Positions 8,401-18,844 are shown, counted from the stretch's first letter. The stretch: 64,000 bases of DNA from Deltaproteobacteria bacterium (GCA_016874755.1 VGTH01000014.1:1-64000), one strand, 5' to 3'. Numbers and translations are program-made. Notes: generated from the sequence alone by a model not told the origin.

Positions 8401-11400
8401 CGTGACCGCGCCGCCGCTGGCGGAGGTTCCCGGCGCGCCGCCAACGGCGACAAGCAGTCCCACCGAGCCGCCCGCTCCGCCGCCGCTCGCCGGGTCTGTT
8501 AGAGATAAGTCACCGCCGCCGCCGCCCGTCGAGGTGGCCAGTATTCCTGTGGAATCATTGCCATGGGTCGTGATGCAGCCGGTGCTGCATATGTTGTTCA
8601 TGTCTTTGCTGCCGCTGTTGTTGATGGTTACCGCACCACCACGTCCATTGGCACCGCCGGTGCCGCCGATGCTGATGAGTCCCGCCGATGCCCCGCCGCT
8701 TCCTCCGCCGCCACCTACCGATTGGGCCCACACGCCCTTGGCACTATCATCCCGGGTTGTAATGCTACCGCTGTTGGTGATGGTGACCGCACCGCCGTCG
8801 CCCGCGGCGCCGCCGGCACCGCCGACCGCAACCGCCCGGAGGAACCCTGGTATGGGGTCGACGAGCGGCGCAATGGCACCGCCCAACCCGCCGCCGCCAC
8901 CGATGGACTGCGCCAAGATGCCATGAGAACCAAAACCGGTAATCGTAGTCACGCCGCTGGCTGTAGTACTTTGGCCAGTCGTAACATTGCCGTCGTTGAT
9001 AATAGTAATGGTGCCGCCATCGCCCCTGCGAGCCGCCGGCCGTCGGCGACGTGCCAGCGCCACCCAGACAAATGAGCCCGCTGCATCTGCCGCCCGTGCC
9101 GCGCACATTGATGGTAGCGCGCGTGGTCGGGTTTGGCGCCGAAATATTTTCTAGGGTACCAGGAGTCGTCGCGGGAACCGCCAGGCTTGCCATAGTCCCA
9201 CTTACGCCGCCACCACCACCGATGCTCTGGACGAATATGCCAATCGATCCGTCCTGCTTTGTCGCTATGGTTGGTGTTGTCGTCTGCGAGGTTATCGGGT
9301 TTGCGCAACCAGCGTGTGTAGCGTTTCCCGAGACATTACAAACGGTGACGGCGCCGCCGTGCCCCGCTGCACCGGCCCAACCTCCAAGAGCGACCGTGCC
9401 GGTGACCCCGGCGTTGCCCGAACCGCCGCTGCCACCTCCCGCGCCGATGCTTTGCACCTAGATGGCGGGGGCGTCCACGCCGTTGGTTGTCACCGCGCCG
9501 TAATTCATCACCTGCACTTCACCACCATTGCCACTTCCCCCACCATGGCCACCCACCGCGGCGGTAAACGTCGATTTAATACCCGCATTGGAAAACGGCA
9601 AGACAGTCGGCGTTAGCGCAAGGTTTGCCAAGTCTGGCACAAGGTCGCCCAACCCCATCGCCCCATTGCCGCCGTTGCCGCCACCCTGTCCAATGGATTG
9701 CGCCAAGATACCTGTGGAGTTTTTCTTGTCCGTTGTGATCGAACCACTGTTGGTAACAGACACCGCGCCGCCGTGGTTACCGTTGCCGCCAGTGCCGCCA
9801 ACAGCAACACCCAAAGTAAACCCCTGCAACGTGCCCGCAGCTGGCGGTTCAAAGCACGGACCGAGGATACAGACACTGCCAAATTCTCCAAGGTTAACCG
9901 GACTATTACAGCCTATGCCCAAAGGCAGATGGCAGCGTGATCCTAAGTAGAACGAAAACGAATTGGCACCCCCACCATTACCGCCGCCACCACCGATTGA
10001 CTGCGCGAGGATGCCATAGGCACCTTCGCCTTCGGTCTTTAGCATCCCGGTGTTGTTTACCGTGACGTTGCCACCCAAGTTGCCGCTGCCGCCAGTACCG
10101 CCAATCGATACCGGAATACTAACTTTTTTACTGGGCGTATCCGCGTTGGCGACAACGGTCCCTGCTACCGCGCCGCCGGCCATACCGCCGCCACCGCCTG
10201 TCGAGAGCGCAGCGATCGCATGGGAACGGTCGCCTTTGGTGGTGATACTTCCCTGGCTTTGCAAAACGGAGACAAGGCCCCCACTATTGCCGTCGCCGCC
10301 GTTGCCACCCACCGCAACGGCAACGTTTAAGCTGCCGCCCTTCAACTCGCCGTCGTCACCCGCCAGGCCGAAAATCGTGCTTACCGCCATCCCGCCTACA
10401 CCGCCGCCACCGCCGGTAGATTGCGCGAGGATCCCATAGGAGTCGTGACCGTGGGTGTTAATCACGCCAGCCGAGGTGATATCGATCAAACCACCGGTAC
10501 CACCCACGCCACCGCGGCCCCCCACTGCCACGCCGACATTGAAGTTGCCGCCCTGTTTCATATTGAGCACACCCACGCCGGCAAATCCGCCGTTTCCACC
10601 ACCACCGCCCGTGCTTTGCGCCGCAATGCCGATCGAGTTCTTGCCAAGCGTTTCAATGCTCGCGCTGGGGAGATTCGTCACGTCGACGCGTCCCGCCGCG
10701 CTTCCCGCGCCGCCAGAGCCACCGACGGCGACGCTGACATCGCCGATCGCTTCAGTGCCGCCCACTGCGATGGAAACCGCAAAACCGCCGCTGCCGCCGC
10801 CACCGCCCGTGCTCTGCGCGACGATGCCGTTGGACTGCGCGCCATGGGTTTTGATCGTGCTCTCGTTGGTCACGCCGACATGGCTACCGGTGCCGCCCGC
10901 GGCGCCCTGACCGCCGACGCCCACGGAAACTGCTCCGTACTTGCCGCCGCTAGCGGCGACACTGAACCCTCCGTTGCCGCCGCCGCCGCCGACACTTTGG
11001 GCCAAAATACCGTCGCTTTGACCGCCAAAGGTTTCGATCGTCCGATCTGAGCCCCTTTGATGAACAAGAACCTCGCCGGCATTGCCAGCCGCGTTGCCGC
11101 TACCACCCACGGCGACTGTGGCGCTGACACCGTTGCTCAGCGCCGCAGCAACGCTAAAACCGCCGCTTCCACCGCCACCGCCGATACTCTGAGCGTGGAT
11201 GCCCGGTGAAGAGAAGCCCAGGTGTGGGGAATTGGGATTAACGGTTGCGCCGGTTGTGATGTTGCTGGCGCTGGTCACTTCGACCTTCTTACCAGCCCCG
11301 CCGGCACCGCCGCTGCCCCCGATACCGACGCTGACGGAACCAAACTTAAGACTGCCGCTGGCAACCACCGAGAATCCACCGTTACCGCCACCACCACCAA

Positions 11401-12726
11401 GGCTTTCGGCAAAAATACCGCCAGAATAATCACCCGATGTGCTGAGCGTATTGGCGGTCGCGAGTGTGGAGCGTTCGATGCGTCCAAACCGGTCTCCACA
11501 GTAACTTCACCGCCATCGCCGCCGACATTTCCCGATCCGCCAAGTGCAAATCCAACAAACGCGCCGATCCCAACGGCCCCTCCCCCAGACCCACCGCCGC
11601 CGCCCACACTCTGCGCGTAGATACCTTCGGATTCGCGGCCCCTGGTCGTAATATTTGCTGTGTTCGAGTTGAGCGCAACAGTGCCGCCATGTCCAGCGCT
11701 CCCACCGCTTCCACCGATGGCTATTAGCCCGACGGCGGTTGCGCCTTCCCCTCCGCCGCCACCCGCGCTCCGCAGGCTAAGGGCGCGTGACTGCAGGCCA
11801 CTGGTCGTTATCTCGCCGTGATTATTGACTGTGACACTCCCGCCATCCCCACTCCCAGCCGGGCTAACACCAAAGGTCACCAGGCCAAAACCAATCCCCC
11901 CTGCGGTATTGGATGCACCGCCAGGGCTCTCTGCGAAAATGCCATGTGAGCGAATTCCGAGATTGGTGGTAATTTCGCCACTATTGGTGATTGAGATATT
12001 ACCGCCACCACCGCTTGCGCCCGTGTTTCCGACCTGGTTTACGACTGATCCAATGGCATCGCCGGCAATGCCGCCGACCGACCCGGCGCTTTGCGCCAAG
12101 ATTCCTGCCCTGAATTGGTCGGGCTGTACGCCACCGTTTACCGTGATATCCGCTTTGTTTTCCGTCACTGTAATATCGCCACCGGCACCACCTGCACCAC
12201 CGTCTCCGGATCGTCCGAACAGAGTCAGCGGAAGACCAAGCGCTAGTCCTCCCTGACCTCCCTGGCCACCCAGACTTAAAATGTGAATGCCGCTAAATCC
12301 ATCATTTGTGATGGTACCGGTCCCGCTCACGTTCACAGTGACATTTCCGCCGCGCCCACCGGCACCACCCAGACCACCCGTCACAGATGAGTTGGGACCA
12401 GCCGGCGGCACCGCTGGCAATGTAAAGCCGTCCCCACCGAGACCACCGTTCCCACCCCGGGTGCGCGCGAAGATTCCAGGCTGGACGGAACTGTCAATCG
12501 CCACGAATCCAGGTTCCATTATGGATACCGGTCCCTCGCTCGCTCCATTGCCACCTGGAAATCCGACGAAAATAAAATTTATCCCATCTGTTCCATTGGC
12601 ACCCTGACTGTCAAATGTTCGCTCGCCGGTCGCCAACGCCAGCGGCGGCAAGAGTTGCAGCACGGTGTTGAAAACCGAGCCGCAGAGTAGGAAGGTGGCT
12701 ATTTTTCTGCGAACTGCTTTGTTCAT
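5464..12726 (-). pseudogene. Giant glycine-rich repeat autotransporter (type V secretion), interrupted reading frame
   Basis: One gene of about 2,420 codons in total. It starts at 12726 with a GGAAGGA ribosome site and a signal peptide (MNKAVRRKIATFLLCGSVFN). The passenger is more than twenty copies of a 55-65 residue unit: strand VTVxNxGxIxTxG, then SxGIxAQSxGGGGGxGG, then VGGxGGxGxxGG. The last 280 or so residues form an autotransporter beta-barrel (PF03797 type) ending in the terminal Phe of KLAIPF, as outer-membrane barrels do. The frame breaks three times: a single-base shift between about 11460 and 11490, an amber TAG at 9458-9460 where the repeat normally has Leu (one base from TTG), and a shift at about 9020-9045 next to a short C run. 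Intact segments are 12726-11470, 11485-9461, 9457-9040 and 9040-5464. It is either a pseudogene or an assembly of a hard repetitive gene with errors. Confidence 0.8.
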
Positions 12727-13626
12727 TGTTCCTTCCTAGGCTCCTCCTAGTTCGAGGTGAAAACTCGTCCGTTAGTTTGGTTGCGACAATGTCACCGCAA
12801 ACGCCATGCGCTCGCCGACCGCGTGCAGCCATTAGAACACAACACGTAAACGCCCTGTAGCTATCGAAGCAGGACCCAATCGCCCCACAGCCAGTTGCCA
12901 CGGGTGCGCCTGCCGAAACTCGGCGGACGATTGCTAGTCAGAGGCTTGCGACAAACCTACTTAAGCTTCTAAAGACTTCGGATGGCCGCAAGCCTCGACA
13001 TAATCACTCGAAAAATCTTGGCGCGAAAGTTTGCGATCTTCAGACATTTGGTTGGGAGACTCACCATCTGCGGCTTTGTGCGGGCGACAAGGAACCGGAT
13101 GGAAGGATCGTCATCAGAGCAGAGTCAGTATGAGGTGTTTCTTGGGCTTTAATACTTTTAGAATAACTTTGCGTCCCTCGTAGCATAGGCCAAAAGTATT
13201 AGTCAAGCAGATTTTGACCCGTGAAAGACTGAGCCGCTGGAAATACTGAGCGGGCGCGCCCCTCGATACGCGCCCAGCCCTACCCGGGCAATCGGTCATC
13301 TTAACTCCGTATCCCGAGTAGGTCTTGCCAGGAACCGTAGCGAGGGGCTCTATACTGACTACTCCGGGAACAAAATCTTCGACTGAAAGGGGGGGGCTAT
13401 AATCCGCTACCAATTGTGCTGTGGCCAGCAGAGGGTTGGGGACTTAGTTTAGCCCAGTGCTCGCCATGGCTGAGCCGGCATGAAGACGGCCACAAACAAA
13501 GTAGATGAATCGAGGCGCGGGAACTCCTCGGCGGCATGATGTCACTCCTCTCCGTGAGTGAGCCGATATGTCAGTGGTAAGGCTTGCATCTGTTTGCGAA
13601 TAGAAACTACCTCAAGACAACACTCG
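12727..13626. other. 900-base stretch without a supportable gene
   Basis: Upstream region of the autotransporter. No frame shows a family match. One notable element is a perfect 10-base inverted repeat, TAATACTTTT at 13150-13159 and AAAAGTATTA at 13192-13201, separated by 32 bases; it could be a hairpin or operator. An open frame on the minus strand at 13114-13413 has no ATG and no ribosome site, and I do not call it. Confidence 0.5.
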
Positions 13627-14439
13627 TTAGTCAGCCAGGAAATCCGTCACTAGCTTAGCCGTCTCCGCGGGCTTCTCGGCCGGCGCGCTGTGGCCGGCGC
13701 CGGCGACGATCTGTAGCTTGGCGTTGGGGATTAACTTGGCGTAGGCCTCGCCGTGGGCGCGCGGCACGAAGCCATCTTTTTCGCCCCAGATGACGAGGGT
13801 GGGAGCGGCAATGCGATACAGGCGATTGCGCAGCGGCCAATCGTAGAAGTATGGCGGTTTGAAACCGACACGCGAGCCGAGGCGCAGCATTTGATAGCGG
13901 CGCACCTCGTCTTCGATCTCGCCCTTGCCGTCCGGGAACATGTCGAGTGCATTCGCTTGTTTGTCACTGGCGAAAAGCATTTCTCGTAAAGTCTTGTAGC
14001 TCGAGCCAAACTCCGGCTGAGCGTGCATGAAGACATCGCCAATCAGAGAACCCTCGACCAACAAACCGCTCGCGCCAATCAGAACCAGCTTGCGGATTTT
14101 TTCCGGATGGCGCGCGGCCAGCTCCGCGGCGATCCAGCCGCCGACGCAGTGGCCGACCAGATCGAACTTGTCGAGCTTTAAGGCATCGAGCACTTCGAGA
14201 TAATGAAACGCGACGTCTTCAATGACGTCGACGTCTTTGTTTTCATCGCTCTGGGAGCAGCCGGGATGGGCCGGTGCGATGACTCGTGCATTTTGCGCCA
14301 AGGTATCGTGAAAGGGCATCCACGACTCTTTGACCGAATGCACGTCGGCGAAACCGTGCAAATAAACCAGCGGCGCGCCGCCGCCGTTTTCCAGTAGCCA
14401 AACTTTGCGTCCGTGGACGTCGATGCTGCGACCGCTCAT
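13627..14439 (-). CDS. Alpha/beta hydrolase with a Cys at the nucleophile position
   Basis: A 270-residue alpha/beta-hydrolase-fold protein. The oxyanion-hole region is VYLHGFAD (residues 25-32). The nucleophile elbow reads GHCVGGW rather than the usual GHSxGG, so Cys replaces Ser. The acid is Asp in WGEKDGFVP, and the catalytic His is in GAGHSAPAEKP. Cys nucleophiles are known in dienelactone hydrolase, but that family differs elsewhere, so the substrate is open. The domain is complete and cytoplasmic. It lies 169 bases downstream of the luciferase-like monooxygenase on the same strand, with an inverted repeat between them. Confidence 0.88.
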   Translation of the reverse strand: MSGRSIDVHGRKVWLLENGGGAPLVYLHGFADVHSVKESWMPFHDTLAQNARVIAPAHPGCSQSDENKDVDVIEDVAFHYLEVLDALKLDKFDLVGHCVGGWIAAELAARHPEKIRKLVLIGASGLLVEGSLIGDVFMHAQPEFGSSYKTLREMLFASDKQANALDMFPDGKGEIEDEVRRYQMLRLGSRVGFKPPYFYDWPLRNRLYRIAAPTLVIWGEKDGFVPRAHGEAYAKLIPNAKLQIVAGAGHSAPAEKPAETAKLVTDFLAD

Positions 14440-14504
14440 GCGTATTATAGCTCCCTCAAGATTTCAGAAATTCACCCGCGGCGAGGCCGAGCGCGGAGGA
14501 AGAA

Positions 14505-14602
14505 GAAACCACAAAACACACGAAAGTCGCGAAAATAGGTAGCTCAAATTCGTGGTGATATCTTCCTCCGAACTCCGTGTCCTCCGTGCCTCTGCGGTGA
14601 AA
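14505..14602. repeat. Intergenic inverted repeat, ACGAAA/CCGTG-word type
   Basis: The left arm has ACCACAAAACACACGAAAG and the right arm has CCGTGTCCTCCGTGCCTCTG followed by CGGT. They are weakly complementary and both built from short repeated words. The left arm resembles the element at 18869-18941. Symmetry is poorer than in the other elements. Confidence 0.45.
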
Positions 14603-14608
14603 TCTTTT

Positions 14609-15853
14609 TTAGTGCATTGCCTGCGCCGACTGTTCAAAGTTCATGCCGGGGAATTCACTAGTAAACTGCTTCAACGAATCGTGGCGCAAGATCGGCGCGA
14701 CTTTTTCGGCGAACAATTTCATGTTCTTCCGTGCTAGATGATCCGGCATGTTGCCGAGCTGGAATTGGATCAGCAGATTGCCTACTTTCGCCTTCTCGAT
14801 CAGCGCGCCGATGCGCTTGGCGACAGTTTCCGGGCTGCCGACGATGATCGACTGCGATGCTTCGAGCTCTTCCCAGTTTTCCACGTCGCCCAAGAGCTTG
14901 CGTCCCGGCGTGTAGCCCTTCATGTATTCGCGCCACGCGGCAGTCGGGATGTAAGGCACGCCCGGGCCATAGGTAAGCTGACGCCCCTCTTTGCGCAGGT
15001 GGCCCTTCAAACAATTCTTCAGAAAATACCACACGCCCTCTTCGCACTCTTCGCGGGCCTGCTGGTCGGTCTCGGCGACGTAGGTCGACATGAGGATGCC
15101 GAATCTAAACGGGTGATACTTGTCGCCATGCTTTTCTAAAACCTGGGCAAACTCCTGCTGCGCCCGATGGGTCTCGCCGCCGTGGCTGCGCGACGAGAGG
15201 AAATAGCAGTAGCCGCGCTTAGCCACTTCGGTCATAGTCGACGGGCTACGCGAGCCGGGAATCCAGATCGGCGGAAACGGTTTCTGCAATGGCTTGGGCC
15301 AGAGGTTCACATAGCGCAGCGGGAAATAGCGGCCCTCGTGGGCAAACGGCCCATCTTCGGTCCACGAGCGCCGGATCAAGTCCGCCGCCTCCCAGAACTT
15401 CTCGCGCGTGTTGGCCGATGGCACGTCGTAGTTGAATGTTTCAGGCCCGCCCCCCGGTGCGAAGCCCGCCACCAGTCGGCCATTGCTCATCTGGTCGAGC
15501 ATGGCGTACTCCTCGGCCACGCGCATGGGGTTCATGTGCAGCGGTAGCAAATTACCCAGAATGACGATCTTGCCGCGCGAGGTGCATTGCGTCAGCGCCG
15601 AGGCGATCATATTCGGCGACGGCATCAAGCCATAGATGTTTTGATGGTGCTCGTTTAGCACCATGCCGTCGAAACCAAGCTCGTCGGCGTAGGCCAACTG
15701 GTCTATATATTCTTGATAAAGTCCGCGTGCTTTTGAATTGTCCCACAGCTTATTGGGCACCGTTACCCAGCCGCTGTGGCCCGATTTGTCGAAGTCTTTG
15801 TCGAGATAGGGATAGGCCATGAAGTGCCAGGCAAATAATTGAACCGGTTTCAT
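14609..15853 (-). CDS. LLM-class flavin-dependent oxidoreductase (luciferase-like monooxygenase)
   Basis: A 414-residue bacterial-luciferase-like protein (PF00296). Visible family features are the TIM-barrel opening ELGFDGMVLNEHHQN, then GNLLPLHMNPMRVAEEYAML, DQMSNGRLVAGFAPGG, the PIWIPGSRSP strand, and VGSPETVAKRI near the C-terminus. These enzymes use FMNH2 or F420 and oxygen to oxidise organic substrates. The flavin reductase partner is not adjacent. It starts at 15853 and is read divergently from the small secreted protein at 16025. The adjacent hydrolase at 13627 suggests a shared catabolic step, which is inference. Confidence 0.9.
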   Translation of the reverse strand: MKPVQLFAWHFMAYPYLDKDFDKSGHSGWVTVPNKLWDNSKARGLYQEYIDQLAYADELGFDGMVLNEHHQNIYGLMPSPNMIASALTQCTSRGKIVILGNLLPLHMNPMRVAEEYAMLDQMSNGRLVAGFAPGGGPETFNYDVPSANTREKFWEAADLIRRSWTEDGPFAHEGRYFPLRYVNLWPKPLQKPFPPIWIPGSRSPSTMTEVAKRGYCYFLSSRSHGGETHRAQQEFAQVLEKHGDKYHPFRFGILMSTYVAETDQQAREECEEGVWYFLKNCLKGHLRKEGRQLTYGPGVPYIPTAAWREYMKGYTPGRKLLGDVENWEELEASQSIIVGSPETVAKRIGALIEKAKVGNLLIQFQLGNMPDHLARKNMKLFAEKVAPILRHDSLKQFTSEFPGMNFEQSAQAMH

Positions 15854-16024
15854 CGCTCACCTCGCTTGAGTGGATTCAGCACGATATCTCCATGGTCTTA
15901 CGACAACTGGTGCCCGTTGGCAACTGAAAATATTGCAGGTCAAAGACCGAGACCGACCCTTGGATGCGCTGTGAATAAGTGTAGGATGCCTTGCGTCTAT
16001 AGATACAAAAAGGGGGAATTTTCA

Positions 16025-16387
16025 ATGAATCAGTTTTCGCGAATCGTCGTTTCCGGTTTGATCGCTTTGAGCCTTGCTGGGGCCGCGGTGGCGGCCGACA
16101 CGCCTAAAGATAAAAAGCCTGCGGCCGGCGCGGATAAAACGCCAGCAGCGACCACCGAGCACCGTTTCCGCGGCTCGGTCACGGCACTTGATACCAAAGC
16201 AGGCACATTGAAGGTCAAAGGCCGCAACGACGAGAAGACCTTCATCATCGGTGACAAAGCAAAGAGCGCCTTTGATAAAGTCAAAGTCGGCGACCGGGTT
16301 CGGCTCACCTACGCCGACGAGGGCGGCAAGCTCATCATCCGCGCGCTCACTGAGAGCAAGAGCGGCTCAGACAAGAGCGGCAAGTAA
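16025..16387 (+). CDS. Small secreted protein, periplasmic beta-rich domain
   Basis: A 120-residue protein. The ATG at 16025 follows an AAGGGGG ribosome site. The first 26 residues are a Sec signal peptide (SGLIALSLAGAAVAAD, cleavage after AVA-A). The mature part has a Lys/Pro/Ala-rich linker and then about 70 residues of predicted beta structure: HRFRGSVTALDTKAGTLKVK, then KVKVGDRVRLTYADEGGKL. This resembles small OB-like or DUF5666-type periplasmic modules. A strong terminator hairpin follows at 16412, so it is probably monocistronic. Function unknown. Confidence 0.75.
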   Translation: MNQFSRIVVSGLIALSLAGAAVAADTPKDKKPAAGADKTPAATTEHRFRGSVTALDTKAGTLKVKGRNDEKTFIIGDKAKSAFDKVKVGDRVRLTYADEGGKLIIRALTESKSGSDKSGK

Positions 16388-16411
16388 GAGCTCGAAACAG
16401 AATTCGCGTCA

Positions 16412-16443
16412 AAAGGGGGAGGCGAGAAATTGCCTCCCCCTTT
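16412..16443 (+). terminator. Intrinsic terminator hairpin
   Basis: The stem AAAGGGGGAGGC at 16412-16423 pairs perfectly with GCCTCCCCCTTT at 16432-16443 across an 8-base loop. The T tract is short (TTTCTGTTT). It lies 25 bases after the stop of the secreted-protein gene. Confidence 0.75.
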
Positions 16444-16526
16444 CTGTTTCCGGCTTTCAAGCCGCCGCACGTGCCTTGACAGCATTGCGCGACTCGATGT
16501 AAGAGCGAGCCACTCTGGAGATTTTG

Positions 16527-17066
16527 ATGAAAGACAAAAACGTAAAGCCGCGCGCCTACCGCGACCAACAACTGCAAGCGTTAAGCGTGCGCCAAGCAAA
16601 AACCATCGATGCCCTCGCGGCGCGGATCTTTCCGACCACCGACACTCCGGGCGCGGTCGAAGCGGGAGCCGTTTTCTACATCGACCAGGCGTTGGCCGGA
16701 CCCTATCCAGAGTTGCGGCCCTACTACACCAAGGCCCTGCGCGCCCTCGCCAGTCATGCTAAAGAAAAATTTGCCGTCCCTTTTCTCAAGCTCAGTGCGC
16801 CGCAACAGGACGCGGTTTTGAAAGATTTCGAATCCGGAAATGTCACGACCTTCACCAAAGCCGCTGATTTCTTCGAGACCGTGCGCGCCCATATCCTCGA
16901 AGGTGTGTTCGGCGAGCCCAACTACGGCGGTAACAAGAACTTGATCGGCTGGAAGCTGGTCGGCTTTCCCGGGCAACAGTACGGCTACCCAGATGCCTAC
17001 ATCAACCGAGTTGTCGACTTGGAACCGGTGGCGTGCGAGGGCATGCCAAAGAAGCCGGGTCAGTAG
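16527..17066 (+). CDS. Gluconate 2-dehydrogenase subunit 3 family protein
   Basis: A 179-residue protein of PF13618. Hallmarks are the opening LSVRQAKTIDALAARIFPTT with DTPGAVEAGAVFYIDQAL, the middle LKLSAPQQDAVLKDFESG, and the C-terminal HILEGVFGEPNYGGN with GWKLVGFPG. Such proteins are the small gamma subunit of membrane-bound sugar dehydrogenases and normally sit beside a GMC flavoprotein and a cytochrome c subunit. Neither is present here, so this is an orphan. No twin-arginine signal is visible. The ATG at 16527 has CTGGAG six bases upstream. It precedes a lipoprotein amidohydrolase on the same strand. Confidence 0.85.
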   Translation: MKDKNVKPRAYRDQQLQALSVRQAKTIDALAARIFPTTDTPGAVEAGAVFYIDQALAGPYPELRPYYTKALRALASHAKEKFAVPFLKLSAPQQDAVLKDFESGNVTTFTKAADFFETVRAHILEGVFGEPNYGGNKNLIGWKLVGFPGQQYGYPDAYINRVVDLEPVACEGMPKKPGQ

Positions 17067-17131
17067 TCACAACGGTTCAAACGCTACGCTCGGTGCTTCA
17101 GAAGCCCAGCCGCGCATGCTATCAAAGAACC

Positions 17132-18844
17132 ATGCGGCGGCTTTGGCTGTTATTGTTTGCGACCATTTTTCTTGTCTCCTGCAGCGCCCGCGAGATCGAC
17201 ATCGCCGACGCGCCGCGGGGCTTCGCCGACTGGCTGTTCCACAACGGCAAGATCATCACCGTCGACAGGACTTTTTCGATTCAGCAATCGCTGGCGATTA
17301 AAGACGGCCTGATCGTCGCGGTCGGCAGCAACGCCGCCGTGCGCACCTGGCGCGGTCCCAAGACGCGCGAGATCGATCTCGCCGGCCGGGCGATGATTCC
17401 AGGGTTGATCGATGCCCACATGCAGGCAACCGCTGCGGGGAGCAACTGGGATAGTGAGTTGCACTGGGAACGGCTGAATTCGTTGGCCGATGGGCTGCAA
17501 CTGATCGCTGCCGCAAGCAAACGCCAATCCCCGGGCAGTTGGATTGTGGTCGGTGGCGGTTGGGTGCCGACACAATTTGCCGAGCGCCGCTTTCCCACCC
17601 GCGCAGAGTTGGACTCCATTGCGCCGAAACATCCGGTTTACATCCAGTATCTGCGCCAAGGCGCGCTGCTCAACAGCGCCGGCCTGGTGGCCGCGGGCAT
17701 TACCGACAAAACGGCCAATCCGGCGGGCGGAAAATTTGAAAAAGACCGCAGCGGTCAGTTAACCGGCTGGCTCCAGGGTGTTGCCGCTTGGGAACATGCC
17801 TATGGGAAAATTCCCAAGCTGCCCCCCGATCGCATAGCAGAGAACCTGCGCAATTGTTTTCGTGAACTAAATCGGCTTGGCGTCACCGGGGTTGTCGATT
17901 TGCATACGGCCGGCGTCAGCTTCATGCATCGGCGCATCCTGAGCGACATGGCGCGCGCGCGTAGCCTCACTTTGCGCTTGAGCTATTTCGTGGCAGCCAA
18001 TGGGCCCGGCGATGAAGTCGAGCAGCGGCGCGCGATACTTGAAGAAGTCCGCGCATTCGAGAGCAGCGATCTCTTTCGTTTTGCCGGCTTCGCCGAAACT
18101 GCGCCGGGCGGCATCGACGCTAGCGACCTGTTTACCAATCCTAAAGACAATGTCCTAGACACCGCCGCGCAGGAAAGGTTTCGTAGAGTGCTGCGCTTCT
18201 TCGCACAATCGGATAGTAGTTTTCGCCTGCACACGCTTGATGCTCCGGCGCAACAACTGCTCGATATCATGGAACAGCTGCACCAAGAGACGCCGTTTAA
18301 GCAGCAAAAAATCACCTTCGCCCATTTCGAAGATGCGACGGCCGCATCCATCGAGCGAATAAAAAAACTTGGCGGCGGCATCGCCGTGCAAAACCGCCTA
18401 GCCCTCACCGGCGAGCGCACCGTAGAGACCTGGGGCGACCAACGAGCGCGCAACGCGCCGCCGCTGCGCGCGATGATCCAATCGGGCGTGCCGCTCGGCG
18501 CCGGCACCGACGGCTTTGGCGCATCGAACTATTCGCCCATGCTGTCGCTCTGGTGGCTGGTCACTGGCAAGACCGTCGCCGGCACCCGGCTGCGAGAGCC
18601 GCAGCAGAACCTCACGCGCGCCGAAGCGCTGCGCCTTTACACCATCGGCAGCGCTTGGTTCAGCGCCGACGAGAAGCGCAGAGGCTCCCTCGAGGCCGGC
18701 AAGCTCGCCGACCTCGCGGTGCTCAACGCGGACTTCCTGACTGTACCGGAAGACCAGATTCCCCATCTCGAATCACTATTGACCATGGTGGGCGGCCGCA
18801 TTGTCTACGCCGCGCGGCCGTTTGCACAACTAGTAGCTCCGTAG
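17132..18844 (+). CDS. Lipoprotein amidohydrolase, AepA/Amidohydro_3 type
   Basis: A 570-residue protein. The start at 17132 gives a lipoprotein signal (LWLLLFATIFLVSC, Cys as lipid site), so it is probably membrane-anchored in the periplasm. The family signature follows: NGKIITVD, then PGLIDAHMQ, GVTGVVDLHT, a long TIM barrel, and C-terminal GAGTDGFGA with GKLADLAVLN. In metal-dependent amidohydrolases the first motif is HxH; here it reads HMQ, losing one metal ligand. Either the metal site is altered or the protein is not a classical hydrolase. AepA-like members have mostly unknown substrates. It follows the orphan gluconate-dehydrogenase-like subunit by 65 bases. Confidence 0.85.
   Translation: MRRLWLLLFATIFLVSCSAREIDIADAPRGFADWLFHNGKIITVDRTFSIQQSLAIKDGLIVAVGSNAAVRTWRGPKTREIDLAGRAMIPGLIDAHMQATAAGSNWDSELHWERLNSLADGLQLIAAASKRQSPGSWIVVGGGWVPTQFAERRFPTRAELDSIAPKHPVYIQYLRQGALLNSAGLVAAGITDKTANPAGGKFEKDRSGQLTGWLQGVAAWEHAYGKIPKLPPDRIAENLRNCFRELNRLGVTGVVDLHTAGVSFMHRRILSDMARARSLTLRLSYFVAANGPGDEVEQRRAILEEVRAFESSDLFRFAGFAETAPGGIDASDLFTNPKDNVLDTAAQERFRRVLRFFAQSDSSFRLHTLDAPAQQLLDIMEQLHQETPFKQQKITFAHFEDATAASIERIKKLGGGIAVQNRLALTGERTVETWGDQRARNAPPLRAMIQSGVPLGAGTDGFGASNYSPMLSLWWLVTGKTVAGTRLREPQQNLTRAEALRLYTIGSAWFSADEKRRGSLEAGKLADLAVLNADFLTVPEDQIPHLESLLTMVGGRIVYAARPFAQLVAP

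Noticed and set aside
7793-12607. Long plus-strand open frames very rich in Pro, Ala and Thr
   Set aside because: They are the antisense of the glycine-rich autotransporter repeats; Gly codons read backwards give Pro and Ala. No start signals or families.
5464-12726. Regularly spaced repeats that might be a CRISPR array
   Set aside because: The periodic units are about 160-200 bases, degenerate, in frame and encode an AQSxGGGGG protein repeat; no conserved short direct repeat with unique spacers.
13114-13413. Minus-strand open frame of 99 codons
   Set aside because: Starts only with TTG, has no ribosome site, no recognisable family, and contains the 10-base inverted repeat.
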